Positions 60,883 through 64,000 of a stretch of DNA of 64,000 nt are shown in pieces. Origin of the DNA: Humisphaera borealis. GTDB lineage: Bacteria > Planctomycetota > Phycisphaerae > Tepidisphaerales > Tepidisphaeraceae. Every line of letters starts with the position of its first letter. Within the stretch, counting starts at the first letter, position 1. Location: the NCBI RefSeq assembly GCF_015169395.1, contig NZ_CP063458.1:5332001-5396000 (forward strand). The letters are read 5' to 3'. The notes under the pieces are model-generated. The model ran no database searches. It saw nothing but the letters and a program-made list of their open reading frames with translations, and was not told the DNA's origin. The translations under genes and the position numbers were made by a program.

Positions 60883-63333
60883 TCATCGCTTTCGCATCAG
60901 TTCGGACTCGGCCACGGCGCGGACGATGTCTTGCACGCCGTAATTGTTCTTCTTCGCTGTCGCCGCGATCGCGTTGATGTCTTCCCGGTCGTCCACGGTG
61001 AGAACCCGGCGAAGGGCGTAGGTGCAGAGGTGCTCGATGAAGGCCCGCGCGATCTGGTCGCGGTTCTCGATCAGGAGCCGCTTGAACTGGACAGGGTCGG
61101 CGAAGGACCGGCCGTCGGGCAACACGCCGGAGGGATCGATCAACGGATCCTCACCAATCCCCTTTTCGACCTTCTCACGGGTACGCCATTGACCGACGGC
61201 ATCGTAATTGTCCCAGGCCAGTCCCAGAGGATCGATCTTCGCATGGCAGGCGGCACAGTTCACGTCGCTCCGGTGCGCTTCGATCTTCTGGCGGAGTGTG
61301 GCCTTGGGGCTTTCCGGCGGGTTGGGTTCGATGGCGCTCACGTTCGCCGGCGGGGGTGGCGGCGTCTTGCCGAAGATCGCTTCGCTGACCCAAACCCCGC
61401 GGTGCACCGGGCGATGGCGGGTACCGTCCGACGTCAGACCCAGCACCGCGCCCATCGTCAGCAGACCGCCGCGACGATGCTCGGGTTTGAGCGCGACGCG
61501 CTGAAAGCCCCCCGACTTCGGCTCCGGAAGACCGTAGAAGTCGCACAGGCGCGGGTTGGCCATCGTCCAGTCGGACTCGATGAAGCCGTCCAGAGGAAGG
61601 TTCTTTGAGAACATCTCGCGGAAGTACTCGATGACCTCGCCGCGCATGCTCTCTTCGAGCCAGGGGTCATAATTCGGGTAGAGCTTTTTGTCGGGCGGGA
61701 ACATGCCCAATCGATGCAGCTGCAGCCACTGCCGGGTGAAGTCGTCAATGAAGCGGTTGGCCCTTTCGTCGGTCAGAAGCCGACTCACTTCCTTCTTCAG
61801 GCCGTCGCCGCTCAGGGTGCCGCCTTTGGCGGCGCTGAAGAGGCGGTCGTCGGGGGTTGAGCTCCAGATGAAATACGAGAGCCTGGAGGCCAGTTCCCAG
61901 TCGGTGAGTCGCGCGCGGGCCGTCGGATCGCCTTCAACGAGGTAAATGAAGTGCCGGGAGGTGAGCACGCCCTGCATCGCGATACGATAAGCGTCGGCGG
62001 TCTTCTCACCGGCGTCGCGCTCGGTGCGGTAGGCTTTCAGATACGTCGCCAGTTCCTCAGGCTTCGCCGGGCGTCGCCAGGCGCGCTCCGCGAAACGCTG
62101 CAGATGTTCCGCGACCACTTCCAGGCTGGCGTCATCGGGCGGGAGCAGGCCGTCGCGGCGGGACTTTTCCGCGTCCGTGACGAGCGGTCCTTCCCATTCG
62201 ATCCAGTCCAGCAGCACCGTGGAGAACAGGCCGTTCCCCTTGTCGTCGAACATCTGCGGGGCGTTGGGGTTCAGCAGCAGGGTCTCGCTGCTGTGCGTAA
62301 AAAGATACTGGGAACTGCTCAGCGCGTTGCGGAAAGCAGCCCCTTTTCTTCGGTCCACGCCATTGGTCGCCACCACGCAGAAATCGAGCGACGTCGGCAT
62401 CTCGAGGAACACTTCAAACTCGTAGACCTGGGGCTTCTCTTCCGGTGCGGTCAGGTCGAACTCGATGAGACCATCGACGGTCTCCTCGCCGGTTCTCTTG
62501 CCGATGCTCAGGTGCGCCGGCTGGCCGCCTGGCGGGCGGATCCCGCTGGCCTGGATGCGAAATTTGTACAGCCCGCTGTGTTCAGGACCGGTCTTGCCCA
62601 GCCAGTTAGGCGACAGCGCGGTCTCCGTTCGACCGGGGAACAGCAGATAGCGCAGCGGCCGTTTGATGCCGAAGCGGTCCAGGGCGGCTTGCTGGTCTTT
62701 CCCGGTCCCATAGCGAAGATCGACAGCGGTTTTGCGGACCTTGCGGGCAGTCACCGATGTGGTGGGGAAAGCGCGATCCAGGACGAGTTCCGCCGCCCGG
62801 TAGTATCGATCGACATGCGACGGCGACAGCGAAAGTTGCGACCCGATCCTCTCGAAACCGTGCCACAGCGCATCTTCGTTCAACTCGCCGGGCTTGGCCG
62901 GATCGTAGCGCACGCCGAGCAGGTCGTAGACGGTGTTCTGATACTCCTTGCGACTCAGACGGTAGTGCGTTACCGGCGGACGGGTTGCCATCCGGGCCGC
63001 CCGGCCCTCCTTGAGCCGCGCGTCCAGGCTGGTGACAAACGCAGCGATCTCCGCCTGCGAGGGTCTCTTCTCCTTCTTCGGCGGCATCTCGCCGGAGTTG
63101 ACCTGCTCGACGACTTCCGCCCAGTGATGTGTGTCGGCACCCTTGGTGAAATCGCGCGAGAGGCGGTCGATCCGCAGGTCGCCTTTCTCCTTGTCCGGGC
63201 CATGGCAGCGGACGCAGTGCGTATCGAGAAACGCCTCAAACGGTTCCGCTCCGCGCGCGGCACCCGCAAGGCCCAGGCCCAGGCTGGCGGCCAGGAGCAG
63301 GCTTGAGCGGGAGAACATTCGAAGGTGAAACAT
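60883..63333 (-). CDS. PSCyt1/DUF1587/DUF1592/DUF1588/DUF1585 secreted cytochrome-like protein
   Basis: An 816-residue exported protein with signal peptide (1 to about 28, [17 protein letters not shown]). The PSCyt1 domain has a haem site CVRCHG (Cys40, Cys43, His44). DUF1587 ([17 protein letters not shown]), DUF1595 and DUF1592 ([20 protein letters not shown]), DUF1588 ([20 protein letters not shown], with a second haem-like [12 protein letters not shown] near 690) and DUF1585 ([12 protein letters not shown]) follow in the usual order. It forms the typical pair with the DUF1552 protein. The start is uncertain: ATG at 63333 or TTG at 63354. Confidence 0.93.
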   Translation of the reverse strand: MFHLRMFSRSSLLLAASLGLGLAGAARGAEPFEAFLDTHCVRCHGPDKEKGDLRIDRLSRDFTKGADTHHWAEVVEQVNSGEMPPKKEKRPSQAEIAAFVTSLDARLKEGRAARMATRPPVTHYRLSRKEYQNTVYDLLGVRYDPAKPGELNEDALWHGFERIGSQLSLSPSHVDRYYRAAELVLDRAFPTTSVTARKVRKTAVDLRYGTGKDQQAALDRFGIKRPLRYLLFPGRTETALSPNWLGKTGPEHSGLYKFRIQASGIRPPGGQPAHLSIGKRTGEETVDGLIEFDLTAPEEKPQVYEFEVFLEMPTSLDFCVVATNGVDRRKGAAFRNALSSSQYLFTHSSETLLLNPNAPQMFDDKGNGLFSTVLLDWIEWEGPLVTDAEKSRRDGLLPPDDASLEVVAEHLQRFAERAWRRPAKPEELATYLKAYRTERDAGEKTADAYRIAMQGVLTSRHFIYLVEGDPTARARLTDWELASRLSYFIWSSTPDDRLFSAAKGGTLSGDGLKKEVSRLLTDERANRFIDDFTRQWLQLHRLGMFPPDKKLYPNYDPWLEESMRGEVIEYFREMFSKNLPLDGFIESDWTMANPRLCDFYGLPEPKSGGFQRVALKPEHRRGGLLTMGAVLGLTSDGTRHRPVHRGVWVSEAIFGKTPPPPPANVSAIEPNPPESPKATLRQKIEAHRSDVNCAACHAKIDPLGLAWDNYDAVGQWRTREKVEKGIGEDPLIDPSGVLPDGRSFADPVQFKRLLIENRDQIARAFIEHLCTYALRRVLTVDDREDINAIAATAKKNNYGVQDIVRAVAESELMRKR

Positions 63334-63631
63334 GAGTGTTGGTTTGGTGATCAATCCGGACGAATAACCGGCGATAGTTCAACTGAAATGATCGCTCGCG
63401 ATTCACTGGACGTCCGCCCGTCCTCGCCGTCCGAACAACAACAATACCACTCGAAACGATTTGCGCTGCCGAACCATGGATCGGCCGGCGGCGATCAGCA
63501 AACAATCTTCCTCAACGGTTGGTTGGCGCGGCAGGTTTGCGTGACCCTGCGTGACGTGGTTCTAGTCGGAAATGTCGACGATGGCGGGCGTGGCGAGCGG
63601 TGTGCTGGCGGCGCGGTGCATGAACCCTGTC

Positions 63632-64000
63632 TCAGTTGGCAAGATACCAATCGATCGGGCCGTTGGATCGCCCCCACAGCATCCAGCCGCGGGCCTTGTT
63701 GCGCCATTCGACGCGGTTGTCGCCGAAGAGCATGTTCATCCCCTCAGGCGACTGTCCGTCCGGGCGGTCGTGGTTCCATGCGAGGGGGGCTGCTGGCGTG
63801 GTGTCGGTGCCCAGGTAATCCGCAGCAATCACTGCGTCCCCGTTCGGGCGACGGTAGTCGGGAACCTTGACGAGCCAATAGGACGACTTGAGCCAGAAGG
63901 GGAACTGATAGGTCGCGGCGATCGTGCCGCTCTGGAAGGTCCACCACTCGCTGGGCGTTCGACGCTGGTAATTGCCGGGGCAGTAGAAAACATCCCGGGA
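63632..64000 (-). CDS. pseudopilin-like protein (DUF1559/H-X9-DG type), C-terminal part
   Basis: The frame is open to the window edge, so the N-terminus is missing; 122 residues are visible. The end has SPEGMNMLFGDNRVEWR, following a His nine to ten residues earlier (NHDRPDGQ), the H-X9-DG-like signature of planctomycete type II secretion pseudopilins (DUF1559 and relatives), and DVFYCPGNYQRRTPSEWW upstream is also typical of them. The missing part should contain a prepilin cleavage site and a hydrophobic helix. Confidence 0.75.
   Translation of the reverse strand, partial: SRDVFYCPGNYQRRTPSEWWTFQSGTIAATYQFPFWLKSSYWLVKVPDYRRPNGDAVIAADYLGTDTTPAAPLAWNHDRPDGQSPEGMNMLFGDNRVEWRNKARGWMLWGRSNGPIDWYLAN

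Overview
The window is GC-rich and reads as chromosome of a planctomycete, most likely class Phycisphaerae. That placement is an inference from gene content: secreted PSD1/DUF1553 and DUF1592/DUF1588 haem proteins with CxxCH motifs, a DUF1552 protein, an LpxC-FabZ fusion, an exported protein with a LEPR-XLL-like N-terminus, a pseudopilin-like C-terminus of the H-X9-DG type, and many secreted lipoproteins. I see no rRNA, transposase, integrase, phage gene or CRISPR array. Both ends cut genes (a DUF1553 protein on the left, a pseudopilin-like protein on the right).

Layout. 1-9 kb: end of a LamG/DUF1553 gene, then leftward ybaK-like, mobA and BNR-repeat genes, a TPR protein, a lone nuoC, a CPXCG zinc protein, a TraB/GumN protein and a GNAT acetyltransferase. 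9.4-9.84 kb: an array of four tRNA genes, one tRNA-Cys and three that carry leucine anticodons (CAG, GAG, UAA) on short-variable-loop bodies. 9.9-17.9 kb: a secreted protein, a sarcosine/N-methyltryptophan oxidase, and a MarR-controlled MacA-MacB-TolC-type efflux operon. 18-25.5 kb: a GH57 amylase, tandem-DUF192 lipoprotein, Maf, a Pro-rich lipoprotein that needs two frame changes, and the PEP-synthase/PPDK regulator, with a striking composite palindrome array at 20.34-20.80 kb. 25.6-33.6 kb: SpoIIE-type phosphatase, GTP-dependent PEP carboxykinase, VWA protein and a 997-residue Delta-60 repeat protein. 34-40.5 kb: a PSD1 cytochrome-like protein and the lipid A genes (Gfo/Idh/MocA oxidoreductase, lpxA, lpxC-fabZ). 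40.6-50.5 kb: acetylesterase, SpoA-domain protein, FHA-GspE ATPase, DgkA, a ParE/RelE-type toxin-antitoxin pair, RecG, a phospholipase D family protein, a tyrosine phosphatase and a TatD hydrolase. 50.7-64 kb: a GH-A clan glycosidase with CBM9-like domain, two lipoproteins (one PEGA/PD40), and a leftward set of LRR, secreted, DUF1552 and DUF1592 genes.

How the genes fit together. The efflux genes share order and direction and form a complete inner-membrane/periplasm/outer-membrane pump. lpxC-fabZ, lpxA and a gnnA-like oxidoreductase lie in one direction, which suggests an outer membrane with lipid A, possibly with an amide-linked acyl chain made from a 3-amino sugar. PpsR and PEP carboxykinase lie 1.8 kb apart and both act at the PEP/pyruvate node. 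DUF1552 and DUF1592 genes are coupled with a secreted protein through an ATGA overlap.

The most unusual material is non-coding. The three leucine-anticodon tRNAs lack the long variable arm and have purine-37 identities opposite to normal leucine tRNAs. The intergenic space is filled with several families of dispersed palindromic elements, some of them nested in a regular order, some exactly abutting start codons or supplying stop codons.
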